From positions 26,702 to 90,701 of the forward strand of contig NZ_JASXSZ010000006.1 in the NCBI RefSeq assembly GCF_030315975.1: a stretch of DNA of 64,000 nucleotides, given 5' to 3'. The notes under the pieces are model-generated. The model was not told the origin of the DNA. It was given only the letters and a program-made list of their open reading frames with translations, and did not search any database. This document shows positions 8,785 to 17,311 of this stretch, in pieces (the first letter of the stretch is position 1; every line of letters begins with the position of its first letter). The DNA comes from Microbacterium candidum (GTDB lineage: Bacteria; Actinomycetota; Actinomycetes; Actinomycetales; Microbacteriaceae). Both the position numbers and the translations under genes were made by a program.

Positions 8785-9345
8785 TCAGGCGGTGGCCTCG
8801 CTCTCGCTGCGGGTGGGCAGCACCCAGCCGGCGCGCGGGAAGTGGCACGTGTACCCGTCCGGGTAGCGGATCAGGTAGTCCTGGTGCTCCGGCTCGGCCT
8901 CCCAGAACGCGGCCTCGGGCTCGATCGTCGTGACGGCCTTCGCCGGCCAGAGGCCCGAGGCATCGACGTCCGCGATCGTGTCGCGCGCGACGTCTGCCTG
9001 CTCGGGCGAGAGCGGGAAGATCGCGGAGCGGTAGCTCGTGCCGATGTCGTTGCCCTGCCGGTTCAGGGTCGACGGGTCGTGGATCTGGAAGAAGAAGGCG
9101 AGGATGTCGCGGTACGACGTCTGGGTCGGGTCGAAGACGATCTCGACCGCCTCCGCGTGGCCGGGGTGGTTGCGGTAGGTGGCGTGGTCGTTCTGCCCGC
9201 CGGTGTAGCCGACGCGCGTGCTCACGACGCCCGGCTGGCGCCGGATGAGGTCCTCCACGCCCCAGAAACAGCCTCCGGCGAGCACCGCGGTCTCGGTGCC
9301 GGGGGTGCGGGTGATGGCTCCGGTGTCGGAAGGTCCGCTGGTCAT
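8785..9345 (-). CDS. msrA: Peptide methionine-S-sulfoxide reductase MsrA
   Basis: A 186-residue MsrA with the catalytic GCFWG motif (Cys26). It reduces the S epimer of methionine sulfoxide in proteins. The conserved [15 protein letters not shown] and EPEHQDYL segments are all present, and length is normal. The ATG at 9345 overlaps the stop of msrB (ATGA), so the two reductases are translationally coupled. It is cytoplasmic, with no signal peptide. Confidence 0.97.
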   Translation of the reverse strand: MTSGPSDTGAITRTPGTETAVLAGGCFWGVEDLIRRQPGVVSTRVGYTGGQNDHATYRNHPGHAEAVEIVFDPTQTSYRDILAFFFQIHDPSTLNRQGNDIGTSYRSAIFPLSPEQADVARDTIADVDASGLWPAKAVTTIEPEAAFWEAEPEHQDYLIRYPDGYTCHFPRAGWVLPTRSESEATA

Positions 9346-9827
9346 GACGCGTTCTCCTGGTTCTCGGTGTTCTGAGCGTTCTCGGTGGGGAAGAGGTTCC
9401 GGTAGGCGCCGTAGCCCTCGTCCTCGAGCGAGGATGCGGGCACGAATCGCAATGCGGCGGAGTTCATGCAGTATCTCAGGCCGCCGGCATCCCGTGGGCC
9501 GTCGGGGAAGAGGTGGCCGAGGTGGCTGTCGGCTCCCGACGAGCGGACCTCGGTGCGCGTCATGAAGAGCGACCGGTCGGTCTTCGTGGTGACGGCGTCG
9601 GGCGCGATCGGCTTGGTGAAGCTCGGCCAGCCCGTTCCGCTGTCGTACTTGTCGACGGACGCGAACAGGGGCTGCCCCGAGACGATGTCGACGTAGATGC
9701 CGTCCTCGTGGTTGTTCCAGTACTCGTTGCGGAAGGCGGGCTCGGTGCCCTCCTTCTGCGTGACGCGGTACTGCGCGTCCGTGAGGCGGGCGAGCGCGTC
9801 GGGGGTCTTTCCGTAGTCGTTGCTCAC
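9342..9827 (-). CDS. msrB: Peptide methionine-R-sulfoxide reductase MsrB
   Basis: A 161-residue MsrB with [14 protein letters not shown] and [11 protein letters not shown] motifs; the Cys of the latter is the catalytic residue. The two CxxC pairs that bind structural zinc in many MsrBs are absent (IVSGQPLF and [10 protein letters not shown] stand in their place), so this is the zinc-free type. It complements MsrA by reducing the R epimer. The start is GTG 9827, preceded by GGAGGA eight bases upstream. It is the first gene of the msrB-msrA pair. Confidence 0.95.
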   Translation of the reverse strand: MSNDYGKTPDALARLTDAQYRVTQKEGTEPAFRNEYWNNHEDGIYVDIVSGQPLFASVDKYDSGTGWPSFTKPIAPDAVTTKTDRSLFMTRTEVRSSGADSHLGHLFPDGPRDAGGLRYCMNSAALRFVPASSLEDEGYGAYRNLFPTENAQNTENQENAS

Positions 9828-9970
9828 AGTGTGGCTCCTCCGTGGGATGACGCCGCTGGCTGCGACATCACCAGGTGAAACGGAGGCGAGCGCGGATTTG
9901 GTCCCGCGAAGCTGGGAGCGCGCTTCGAGTTCCGCCCCGGGCAGCCGGAGCCGGTGTCCCCGGCGGGGCA

Positions 9971-9982
9971 TACGCTGAACGG
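9971..9982 (+). promoter_or_regulatory. Leaderless-type -10 box of the Nudix gene
   Basis: TACGCT (9971-9976) is followed by six bases and the GTG start at 9983. No ribosome binding site fits in between, so the transcript most likely begins at the start codon. Confidence 0.5.
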
Positions 9983-10693
9983 GTGCCGGTCGATACCGCC
10001 CCGAAGACCGCGCGTGCGCAGCTGCTGGCGCTCGCGGGAGGCGACGGCGGGCTGCTGGACTGGTATCCGGCCGATCCCGTGGGGCGGCCGGCGGCCGTCC
10101 TGATGCTCTTCGGCGAACTCGATTCCGTGCCGAGCCGGTACGACGCGCGGGCGGAGGCCGTCTCGCGCGACCTCGACGTGCTGCTCCTCGCTCGTGCGGC
10201 GACGCTCCGCTCGCATCCGGGGCAGGTCGCCTTTCCCGGTGGCCGGCTCGACCCCGGCGACGGCGGGCCGGTCGAGGCCGCCCTGCGCGAAGCGCGCGAG
10301 GAGACCGGCCTCGATCCCGACGGCGTCGACGTGCTGGGCCCGCTCCCGCCCGTGCCGCTCGAGTACTCGCGGCACCTCGTGACGCCGGTGCTCGGCTGGT
10401 GGCGGCATCCGTCGCCGGTGCACGTCGTCGACGAGGCGGAGTCGGCCGACGTCTTCCGGGCGCCCGTCGCCGACCTCCTGAACCCCGCGAACCGCGGCAG
10501 CACCGTCATCCGGCGCGACGGCCACGAGTGGCGCGGTCCCGGCTTCCTCGTTCACAACGGGAGCAGGGAGCACCTCGTGTGGGGCTTCACCGCGATGCTG
10601 CTGGAGGGCCTGTTCGACCGGCTCGGCTGGACCGAGCCGTGGGATGAGGGTCGCGACTTCCGGCTCGGGCAGTACGGGGTCGACGCATCCTGA
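9983..10693 (+). CDS. Nudix hydrolase, CoA-pyrophosphatase-like
   Basis: A 236-residue Nudix protein. The Nudix box runs from [10 protein letters not shown] to REAREETGL (about residues 93-118), with the metal-binding REAREE glutamates. The upstream [11 protein letters not shown] segment is characteristic of the CoA pyrophosphatase (NudL/YeaB-like) subgroup, which cleaves CoA or related diphosphates. It would be cytoplasmic. The start is GTG 9983 because of the -10 box six bases upstream. It converges on the MATE gene with a 9-base gap. Confidence 0.88.
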   Translation: MPVDTAPKTARAQLLALAGGDGGLLDWYPADPVGRPAAVLMLFGELDSVPSRYDARAEAVSRDLDVLLLARAATLRSHPGQVAFPGGRLDPGDGGPVEAALREAREETGLDPDGVDVLGPLPPVPLEYSRHLVTPVLGWWRHPSPVHVVDEAESADVFRAPVADLLNPANRGSTVIRRDGHEWRGPGFLVHNGSREHLVWGFTAMLLEGLFDRLGWTEPWDEGRDFRLGQYGVDAS

Positions 10694-10702
10694 GCCTCCG
10701 TG

Positions 10703-12217
10703 TCAGCGGTGGTCGACGCGACCTCGCCGCGTGAAGGAACGGCGGAACCGGGGGAGCCGGGCGCTCATCGCCGCGGGCTGCGGGAGCGGGATCGGCGCCG
10801 TGACGATGGCATCCACCGCCATCGATCCGTCGGTGGGGCCGATGACCGCGATCGGCGTCGTGGGCGTGGCCACCGGCGGCGCGATCGGCATGGCCGCGAG
10901 GCGCTTCCGTGCGACGAGGTAGGCGGGGACGAGCACGACGACGGAGCCGAACCACGCGAGCGGGTTGCTCATCGCCACGCCGACGAAGCCGAACATCGCG
11001 CCGAGGATGACCGCGGCGCCGACGCGCATGACGAGTTCGATGACGCCGGTGACCGTCGGGATCAGCGCGTGGCCGAGCCCCTGCAGCGTGCCGCGGAGGA
11101 CGAAGAGAATGCCGAGCAGCCAGTAGCTGGCGCCGTTGATGGCGAGCATCTGGGCGGCGAGCCCGACGACCTCGTGTGATCCGTCGCCGACGAAAAGGCG
11201 CACCATGACGGTGCCGAAGGCGATCATGAGACCGCCCAGGATCACGGCGGCGACCACCGACATCCACGTCGCCTGCTTCACCCCGCGGCGGATCCGATCC
11301 GGCCGGCCGCCGCCGAGGTTCTGCGCCACGAACATCGATGCAGCCAGGCCGAGCGACTGGAGGAGCGCGACGGCGAGGCTGTCCACGCGGGATGCGGCGG
11401 TATACGCCGCGACGGCCTCGGCGCCGAGCTCGTTGAGGGCGACCTGCACGGTCAGCGTGCCGATCGCGATGATCGAGGCCTGGAAGCCCATGGGCAGCCC
11501 GAGCCGCAGGTGGTCGGCCAGCTCGGAGCGCGAGACGCGCCAGTCCTCCCGCCGCACGTGCAGCACCGGCACCCGGCGGCGGACGAACTCGAGGCACAGG
11601 AGCACGGAGATCGCCTGCGAGACGACGGTGGCCAGCGCCGCGCCGCCGACACCCCAGCCGAGTGGGCCGACCATCAGGATCACGAGTGCGACGTTCAGGC
11701 CGCACGCGAGTGCGAGGAAGACGAGCGGCGTGCGGGAGTCGCCGATGGCGCGGATGATCGCGGAGAGGTAGTTGAAGAACATCAGCGCGCCCGCGCCGAG
11801 GAAGCTGACCTGTGCGAACACGACGGCGTCGTCCATGAGCGCGGGCGGCGTCTGGAGGAGCGCGAGGAGAGGGGCGGCGAGAAGCGGTGCACCGACCGTC
11901 AGCACCACGGTGCATGCACCGGTGAGGAGCGTGCCCGCCGCGACGGAGCGCCTCACGGCGACGAAGTCACGCGCACCGAACGCCTGTGCCGTCGGGATCG
12001 CGAATCCGGAGGTGAGGCCCCACGCGAATCCGAGCAGGAGGAACAGCATGCTCCCGGTCGCACCGACGGCGGCAAGGGCGTCGACGCCGAGGTGCCGGCC
12101 CACCACGATCGCATCGACGAACTGGTACAGCTGCTGCACGATGTTGCCGACCAGGAGGGGCACGGCGAACACGAGGATGACGCGCCAAGGGCGTCCCGTC
12201 GTCAGGGAGGTGGTCAT
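10703..12217 (-). CDS. MATE-family multidrug efflux transporter
   Basis: A 504-residue integral membrane protein with about 12 hydrophobic segments and the MATE-type opening PLLVGNIVQQLYQFVDAIVVGRHLG, which recurs in altered form in the second half. MATE proteins export cationic drugs or metabolites in exchange for Na+ or H+. The C-terminal tail of about 60 residues is Pro/Ala-rich and cytoplasmic. The start is ATG 12217, about 48 bases after a predicted transcription start (-10 TACGCT at 12274-12279 on the minus strand). It is divergent from the SRPBCC gene. Confidence 0.92.
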   Translation of the reverse strand: MTTSLTTGRPWRVILVFAVPLLVGNIVQQLYQFVDAIVVGRHLGVDALAAVGATGSMLFLLLGFAWGLTSGFAIPTAQAFGARDFVAVRRSVAAGTLLTGACTVVLTVGAPLLAAPLLALLQTPPALMDDAVVFAQVSFLGAGALMFFNYLSAIIRAIGDSRTPLVFLALACGLNVALVILMVGPLGWGVGGAALATVVSQAISVLLCLEFVRRRVPVLHVRREDWRVSRSELADHLRLGLPMGFQASIIAIGTLTVQVALNELGAEAVAAYTAASRVDSLAVALLQSLGLAASMFVAQNLGGGRPDRIRRGVKQATWMSVVAAVILGGLMIAFGTVMVRLFVGDGSHEVVGLAAQMLAINGASYWLLGILFVLRGTLQGLGHALIPTVTGVIELVMRVGAAVILGAMFGFVGVAMSNPLAWFGSVVVLVPAYLVARKRLAAMPIAPPVATPTTPIAVIGPTDGSMAVDAIVTAPIPLPQPAAMSARLPRFRRSFTRRGRVDHR

Positions 12218-12273
12218 GAAGGGCTCTCGAAGGAGAAGGAGGGATGCCGGGCAGGCGGAGGATGCAGACATCA

Positions 12274-12303
12274 AGCGTATCGAATCGATTCGGAGCCTGT
12301 CGA
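12274..12303 (-). promoter_or_regulatory. MATE promoter with palindromic operator candidate
   Basis: On the minus strand a -35-like CGACAG is followed by a 17-base spacer and the -10 TACGCT (12274-12279). The spacer contains the perfect 12-bp palindrome CGAATCGATTCG (12281-12292). A protein bound there would cover the promoter, as for TetR- or MarR-controlled efflux genes. No such regulator is adjacent. Confidence 0.45.
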
Positions 12304-12371
12304 GGGGCACAGCGGATTTCGAGCGGTCTGCGGCCGGATTCCTAGGGCCTGCGACCGCACGCCAGGATGGG

Positions 12372-12827
12372 GTGGTGTCCGTGCGCAGCTTCCGTCTCTC
12401 CGCGACCGTCGATGCATCTCCCGAGGACGTCATCGACTTCCTGATGCAGCTCGACGGGCACCGGGGGCTACATCCCTATCTGCAGTCCGCCGACGTCGTC
12501 GCGACCGGCGCAGACGCCGAGGGCGACTGGTCGGACTGGCGGATCGTCGAACGGCCCGCGCTCGGCCCGCTGCGGTACACGATCCGCTTCCCGGCGCGCA
12601 TGACCCGGCTCGGTCCCGACACGATGCGGGGATGGGTGCGCGCCGCGCCCGGCTGCTGCCTCGAGACCCTGACGCGCACCGCACAGACCGAGAGCGGCAC
12701 CGTCGTCGAGGAGGAGACGACGGTCACGGCACCCTGGGCGCTCGTCGGCTACATGACGAAGCACGCGCACCTCGCGCACGCGCGGACATTCTCGCTCCTG
12801 CCCGCGGAGCTGGTTCGCGAGCCCTGA
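12372..12827 (+). CDS. SRPBCC-family (START-like) protein
   Basis: About 151 residues with the opening pattern FRLSATVDASPEDVIDFLMQLDGHRGLHP, typical of the polyketide-cyclase/SRPBCC hydrophobic-ligand-binding fold. It continues with alternating beta strands and a C-terminal helix. These proteins bind or modify small hydrophobic molecules; the ligand is unknown. The start is ambiguous among GTG codons at 12372, 12375 and 12381. It converges with the GyrA-like small gene at a 7-base gap. It is divergent from the MATE gene and may share its control region. Confidence 0.75.
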   Translation: MVSVRSFRLSATVDASPEDVIDFLMQLDGHRGLHPYLQSADVVATGADAEGDWSDWRIVERPALGPLRYTIRFPARMTRLGPDTMRGWVRAAPGCCLETLTRTAQTESGTVVEEETTVTAPWALVGYMTKHAHLAHARTFSLLPAELVREP

Positions 12828-12834
12828 CGTCGGG

Positions 12835-13077
12835 TCAGCCGGCGAAGTCGGCGAGGATCCGATCGACCTCGGCGATCTCCCACCCGATCTGGGCGGTGCG
12901 CAGCGGCGACAACCGCCGGACCTGCAGGTCGACCACAGCGCGCGCCTGATCCTCATCGAGGCCGAAGGCGGCTGCGACCGCGTCGTGCACCGAGTCGTCG
13001 TCGCCGGTCCCCAGGGGGAGCGTCGTCGTCTCCCTTCCGAGCCTCGGCTGGACCGGCGTCGGTAGAGTCGCATCCAT
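12835..13077 (-). CDS. Small protein resembling the coiled-coil segment of DNA gyrase A
   Basis: An 80-residue protein. Residues about 39-75 (LDEDQARAVVDLQVRRLS onwards) strongly recall the segment of GyrA/ParC that reads roughly LxxxQAxAILDLxLxRLxxLE, part of the tower/coiled-coil region. No catalytic tyrosine or other GyrA domain is present. The ATG at 13077 overlaps the divergent arsC ATG at 13076 by two bases. That is unusual, so the true start may be the in-frame GTG near residue 29. Function unknown: an anti-gyrase decoy, a scaffold or a fossil fragment are all possible. Codon use matches neighbouring genes, which favours a real gene. Confidence 0.55.
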   Translation of the reverse strand: MDATLPTPVQPRLGRETTTLPLGTGDDDSVHDAVAAAFGLDEDQARAVVDLQVRRLSPLRTAQIGWEIAEVDRILADFAG

Positions 13078-13489
13078 GGATGACGGTCACGCGGCGGACA
13101 AGCCCACGGTCCTGTTCGTGTGCGTGCACAATGCGGGCCGGTCGCAGATGGCGGCGGGTTTCCTGCGCGCGCTGGCGGGGGACCGCGTCGAGGTGCTTTC
13201 CGCCGGGTCGGAGCCGAAGGATCAGATCAACCCGATCGCGGTCGAGGCCATGGCGGAGGTCGGCATCGACATCGCGGGCAACTCGCCGAAGGTGCTGACC
13301 GTGGATGCGGTCCGCGAAGCGGACGCCGTGATCACGATGGGATGCGGAGATGCCTGCCCGATCTTCCCCGGAAAGCGCTACGAGGACTGGGAGCTGGACG
13401 ACCCCGCCGGACAGCCGATCGAACGCGTGCGGCCGATCCGCGACGCCATCCGGGCACGCGTGGAGATCCTGCTCGGCGAGCTCTCCTGA
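13076..13489 (+). CDS. arsC: Arsenate reductase, low-molecular-weight phosphatase type (ArsC)
   Basis: A 137-residue protein with the P-loop CVHNAGRS (Cys16 nucleophile, Arg22) and the DDP segment of the low-molecular-weight phosphatase fold. In Actinobacteria such ArsC proteins reduce arsenate with mycothiol/mycoredoxin, or sometimes thioredoxin. A second copy at 56911 differs at only about 14 of 129 aligned residues. The ATG at 13076 lies 7 bases after TAGAGT (13063-13068), a leaderless arrangement. No arsR or efflux gene is beside this copy. It converges with the PucR gene 12 bases away. Confidence 0.93.
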   Translation: MDDGHAADKPTVLFVCVHNAGRSQMAAGFLRALAGDRVEVLSAGSEPKDQINPIAVEAMAEVGIDIAGNSPKVLTVDAVREADAVITMGCGDACPIFPGKRYEDWELDDPAGQPIERVRPIRDAIRARVEILLGELS

Positions 13490-13501
13490 ACCTCGGCGGG
13501 A

Positions 13502-15148
13502 TCAGCGCTCGACGGTCGTGAGCAGCCGCAGCTGCATCATCGCGGAGAACCGCGACTCGGGATCCGTGAGGTCCAGCCCGCTGATCTCCGCGAGCCGGCG
13601 CAGCCGATAGCGGAACGTGTTCGGGTGCGTGTAGATGCGGGCGGAGGCGACGCTGACGTCGCCGAACGCATCGAGCCACGCGCGCAGCGTCGCGACCAAC
13701 TGGGTGCCCTTCTCCCGGTCGTGCTCGATCAGGAGCCCGACGGCCCCCGCGGGCTGATCCCCGCGGGCACGGGCGAGATCGCCGAGTTCGACGAGGAGGG
13801 CGTCGACCTGCACGGTCGTGAACAGGGCGACGGGTTCGCGGTGCGGGAAGTCCTGGAGCACGCGGAGCGCCCGATCGGCGTTCACGCGCGAAACGGGGAT
13901 GCTCTGGGTGTCGTCGGCGACCGTGCCGACGCCGACGCGCACCTCGCGTGAGCTGCCGAGTCGACCGAGGAAGTCCGTGGCGACGCGCGTCGCGTGGACG
14001 TCTGCGTCCTCCTGATCGGTGCGGACGCCGACCACGGCGTAGACCACGTCGCCGATGGGCGCGACGGCGGAGCGGAGGTAGACCGCGCCGAGATGCATGG
14101 CGAACGCGTCCGCGATGTGCTGGCGCTCGGCGATCCCCCGGGCGTCCGCGGACGATTCGTCCCGTGAGCGATCCGGCGCGGCGAGGGCGAGGACGACGCA
14201 GCGATGTCCGTCGAGCCGGAGCCGGGACGCTGCATCCGCGGCACCCGATCCGCCCTCGAGCACGGTGGCGAGCAGATCGGCGCGGAGCCGGCGCTCGACG
14301 TCCGCACCGGCGCGCTCGCGCAGCATGTGCAGTGCGACGAGTCCCGCCGAGTCCTTGAGCGCCCGCGCGCGGTCGGGTCCGAGCGGCTCGTGCACGGCAG
14401 CCCAGATGGAGCCGAGGATCTCGTCACCGGCGCGGACGGCCAGGGCGACGCGCGGGAACGACGGGAGCCCTTCGTCGGTGGCGATCGGCGCGATGTCGAT
14501 GGGGTCCTCGCTGCGGTACAGCTCGCGGAACACGCCGCGCTCCTCGAGCTGACGGCTGAAGCGCTCCGGCACCTGCCGGCCGAGCACCGTCTCGATCCGG
14601 GCGGGGTCGGCCTCGTCCTGGCGTCCGGAGAACGCGAGCACCCGCGAGTTGCGGTCCTCGATGGTCACGGGCGCGTTCAGGAGCGTGGCGATCGCGTTGG
14701 CGAGGGCGAACAGGTCTCCCGACGGCATGCCGCCGAGTGTCTGCGCGCCCTGGTCGCCGACGTCGCCCTCCGCGATCAGGGAGCGGAGCATGGCGGCCAG
14801 CTGCGCCCACGACGCGCCGCGCGTCAGGGCGAGCACGGGGATGCGCGACGCCTCGGACGCCGCGCGGACCTGTTCCTCCGCGCGGACGGGGGCGCGCAGG
14901 ACGAGCGCCGCGGCCTGCTGCGCGGCGAGGGTGGAGAGCAGCTCGGAGATCTCCGCCGGATCGCTCATTCCGACCCCGAGCACGAGGGCGTTGCGCATGG
15001 GCATCGCGTCGTCGAGCACGTCGTGGATGACGACGTGCTCGATCTCCGCATCGCCATCGGCGGAACCGCACACCACCTCGAGGAGCGTGTTGCCGAGATC
15101 CTCGATCACGCGCCCGAGGCTGGCGCGTGGCCGCGTCGTCACTGACAT
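13502..15148 (-). CDS. PucR-family transcriptional regulator
   Basis: A 548-residue regulator. The N-terminal part (about 10-130) has the PucR/purine-catabolism sensor pattern, the middle a GAF/GGDEF-like region, and the C-terminus the PucR helix-turn-helix (ARIYTHPNTFRYRLRRLAEISGLDL), which is very characteristic. PucR proteins commonly activate amino-acid or purine catabolic operons. It is encoded on the same strand immediately beyond the 11-gene peptide operon, but behind a terminator, so it has its own promoter in 15149-15290. It is the obvious candidate regulator of that operon. The start is ATG 15148. Confidence 0.9.
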   Translation of the reverse strand: MSVTTRPRASLGRVIEDLGNTLLEVVCGSADGDAEIEHVVIHDVLDDAMPMRNALVLGVGMSDPAEISELLSTLAAQQAAALVLRAPVRAEEQVRAASEASRIPVLALTRGASWAQLAAMLRSLIAEGDVGDQGAQTLGGMPSGDLFALANAIATLLNAPVTIEDRNSRVLAFSGRQDEADPARIETVLGRQVPERFSRQLEERGVFRELYRSEDPIDIAPIATDEGLPSFPRVALAVRAGDEILGSIWAAVHEPLGPDRARALKDSAGLVALHMLRERAGADVERRLRADLLATVLEGGSGAADAASRLRLDGHRCVVLALAAPDRSRDESSADARGIAERQHIADAFAMHLGAVYLRSAVAPIGDVVYAVVGVRTDQEDADVHATRVATDFLGRLGSSREVRVGVGTVADDTQSIPVSRVNADRALRVLQDFPHREPVALFTTVQVDALLVELGDLARARGDQPAGAVGLLIEHDREKGTQLVATLRAWLDAFGDVSVASARIYTHPNTFRYRLRRLAEISGLDLTDPESRFSAMMQLRLLTTVER

Positions 15149-15275
15149 GAGCACAACCCCCAGGGTAGGAGCGGCGGACTCGGAGGACGATGGTGCACGC
15201 CACCAGAATGGTCGCCGGATTTCGTCCGCGCGCACAATGCATCGTAGTGCGACCAACTCCGGGCGCGGCAGACGG

Positions 15276-15328
15276 AAGGGCGAAACGGAAAGGACGGGCG
15301 GCCCCGTTCGTGGGGAGCCGCCCGTCCT
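15276..15328 (-). terminator. Rho-independent terminator of the peptide/D-amino-acid operon
   Basis: A 12-bp perfect stem (15291-15302 with 15317-15328; AGGACGGGCGGC on the plus strand) contains an inner CCCC/GGGG pairing. On the minus strand it is followed by TTCCGTTT. It lies 16 bases beyond the stop of the racemase gene and separates the operon from pucR. Confidence 0.8.
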
Positions 15329-15344
15329 GTCGAGGGGGTCGAAC

Positions 15345-16451
15345 TCAGAATGTGATCCACTCGGTTCGGACCGTGACCTCCTCCAGCGCCTCCGGGCTGG
15401 GCGTGACGCCGATCCCGGGGCCGGTCGGCACGCTCAGCGTGCCGTCCTCGATCACGAAAGGCTCCGTGATGTCGCGCGTGTAGTAGCGGTTCGACCCCGA
15501 GGTGTCGCCGGGCAGCGTGAACCCGGGGAGGGCCGCGAGCGCGACGTTGGCGGCCCGACCGATCCCGGTCTCCAGCATCCCTCCGCACCAGACGGGGACG
15601 TCGTTGGCGACGCAGACGTCATGGATGCGGCGCGCCTCGAGGTATCCGCCGACGCGCCCCGGTTTGATGTTCACGATCGAGCAGGCGCCGAGAGCGATGG
15701 CGTCGGCCGCCGCGCGTGCGGACACCACCGACTCGTCCAGGCAGATCGGCGTCCGCACGGTCTTCGCGAGCTGCGCGTGACCGAGGAGATCCTCCTCATC
15801 CAGCGGCTGCTCGATGAGCAGGAGATCGAACGGGTCGAGGCGCGCGAGCAGATGGGCGTCGCCGCGGTGGTACGCGGTGTTGGCGTCGACCTGCAGCAGC
15901 ACGTCGTCGCCGAAGCGCTCCCGCACCGCGCGCACGGGCTCCACATCCCAGCCCGGCTCGATCTTCAGCTTGATGCGCACGTAGCCCTCGTCGAGGTAGC
16001 CGGCGACGGCATCAAGGAGCTCGGGGATCGAGTCCATGATCCCGACCGACACGCCGCAGTCGACCTTCGAGCGCACCGCGCCGAGCTCGCGCGACAACGG
16101 CACGCCCTTCCCGCGCAGCTCCGCATCGAGGATCGCGAGTTCGATGGCGCCCTTCGACATCCGATGCCCCTTGAACTTCGCGAGGGCGGGCGCCACCTTC
16201 GACGCGTCGAGATCGGGCACCCGGGCGAGCGCGGGGATCAGGAAGCGTGTGAGCATGTCGACGCTCGCCTCCACGTACTCGGAGGAATACAGCGGGTCGC
16301 GCATCGCCACGCCCTCGCCCCAGCCCTCGGCCTCGTCGGTGACCGCTCGCACCACGAGGGCCTCCCGTGAGGTTGCGACGCCGAACGACGTGCGGAACGG
16401 GGACACCAGGGGCATCTCGATGACGCGGACTTCGATCCCGCTGAGCTTCAT
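15345..16451 (-). CDS. N-acylamino-acid racemase / o-succinylbenzoate synthase family (enolase superfamily)
   Basis: A 368-residue enolase-superfamily enzyme of the NSAR/OSBS subgroup. Acid/base lysines are visible: Lys161/Lys163 in RIKLKI and Lys263 in NIKPGRVGG. Metal ligands are Asp189, Glu214 and Asp239. WCGGMLETGIGRA and LPGDTSGS are subgroup signatures. The family either makes o-succinylbenzoate for menaquinone or racemises N-succinyl/N-acyl amino acids. No men gene is near, whereas a GNAT and an M20 hydrolase are directly coupled, so I infer N-succinylamino-acid racemase in D-to-L conversion. It is the last gene of the operon; the upstream GNAT stop overlaps its ATG. Confidence 0.9.
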   Translation of the reverse strand: MKLSGIEVRVIEMPLVSPFRTSFGVATSREALVVRAVTDEAEGWGEGVAMRDPLYSSEYVEASVDMLTRFLIPALARVPDLDASKVAPALAKFKGHRMSKGAIELAILDAELRGKGVPLSRELGAVRSKVDCGVSVGIMDSIPELLDAVAGYLDEGYVRIKLKIEPGWDVEPVRAVRERFGDDVLLQVDANTAYHRGDAHLLARLDPFDLLLIEQPLDEEDLLGHAQLAKTVRTPICLDESVVSARAAADAIALGACSIVNIKPGRVGGYLEARRIHDVCVANDVPVWCGGMLETGIGRAANVALAALPGFTLPGDTSGSNRYYTRDITEPFVIEDGTLSVPTGPGIGVTPSPEALEEVTVRTEWITF

Positions 16452-17311
16452 TGCACTTCTCCTCTGTCGATGGTGTAGGCGCCGGAACGGTCGAAGGAGA
16501 GCACGCGGGCTCCGTCCTCCATGAGGTCGCCGAGGGTCTCTCGCAGCGCCAGTCGCCAGCGGGTGGCCAGGTCCGGGTTCGTGCGGCGGAGGGACTCGAT
16601 GTCGCGGGGGAGCGCGACGCTGACAAGCCGGGCCGACGTCTCGTGACGGGTCGGGCCGATGCCGTCGTCGCCGGTCAGCAGCGGTTCCGTGGGCATCGAC
16701 GTGCTCGCGGCGAACGCGCCCCGGCAGGCTGCTGAGACGGCCGGATCGTGCAGACGCCAGGTGACCAGCATCCGGTCGGTGTCGTCCGCGCCGTTCAGTT
16801 CGTCGCCCATGTGGCCGTAGAAGTTGCGGTGATATCCCGTCGGCGTGGCCGCGAGCTTCACGAGATTGAAGTAGGCGTTCCGACTGATGAGGGGGTCGAA
16901 GGTCCAGGCGATCTCGTCGAGGCCCTGCTCCAGCGCCCAGGCGCGCTGGTGCACCTTGAGCGCGAACCCCACGCTGCGGCCGCGCATGCGCGGGGACACG
17001 CCCGCGATGTGGCTGTGCAGCGAGCGGCGCTCCGGTGCGGCGAAGAAGCCGAAGCAGGCGCCGACCAGGACCTCGCCCTCGAAGGCGCCGCCGACATAGC
17101 TCCCCGCCTTGGAGAGCGCGCGCAGGGTCTCGACGTTGACGGGCGATCGATCGCCCTTGCCGGCCCAGATGCCGCGGAACAGTTCGGCGACCTGTGCGAA
17201 CTCGTCCACTCCCGCGAGGATCCTGATCTCGACGCCGGCCGCCGCAGCAGCCGTGGTGGCGGCCGAGGCGGCATCCGTGGCCTCCCGGCTGGAGGTCTCC
17301 ATGATGGTCAT
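16448..17311 (-). CDS. GNAT-like acyltransferase (COG3375 type), probable amino-acid N-succinyltransferase
   Basis: A 287-residue protein with a GNAT-like N-terminal half: VGGAFEGEVLVGACFGFF, then SHIAGVSPRMRGRSVGFALK as the acyl-CoA-binding stretch, then WTFDPLISRNAYFNLVKL. It matches the COG3375-type proteins that accompany N-succinylamino-acid racemases. In Geobacillus this type of partner succinylates D-amino acids. The ATG at 17311 has AGGAGG six bases upstream and overlaps the M20 stop (ATGA); its own stop overlaps the racemase ATG. The reaction here is inferred from family and context. Confidence 0.82.
   Translation of the reverse strand: MTIMETSSREATDAASAATTAAAAAGVEIRILAGVDEFAQVAELFRGIWAGKGDRSPVNVETLRALSKAGSYVGGAFEGEVLVGACFGFFAAPERRSLHSHIAGVSPRMRGRSVGFALKVHQRAWALEQGLDEIAWTFDPLISRNAYFNLVKLAATPTGYHRNFYGHMGDELNGADDTDRMLVTWRLHDPAVSAACRGAFAASTSMPTEPLLTGDDGIGPTRHETSARLVSVALPRDIESLRRTNPDLATRWRLALRETLGDLMEDGARVLSFDRSGAYTIDRGEVQ

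Noticed and set aside
15345..16451. Calling the racemase menC (o-succinylbenzoate synthase)
   Set aside because: Sequence alone cannot separate the two activities, but no men gene is near and the GNAT/M20 partners fit N-succinylamino-acid racemase better.
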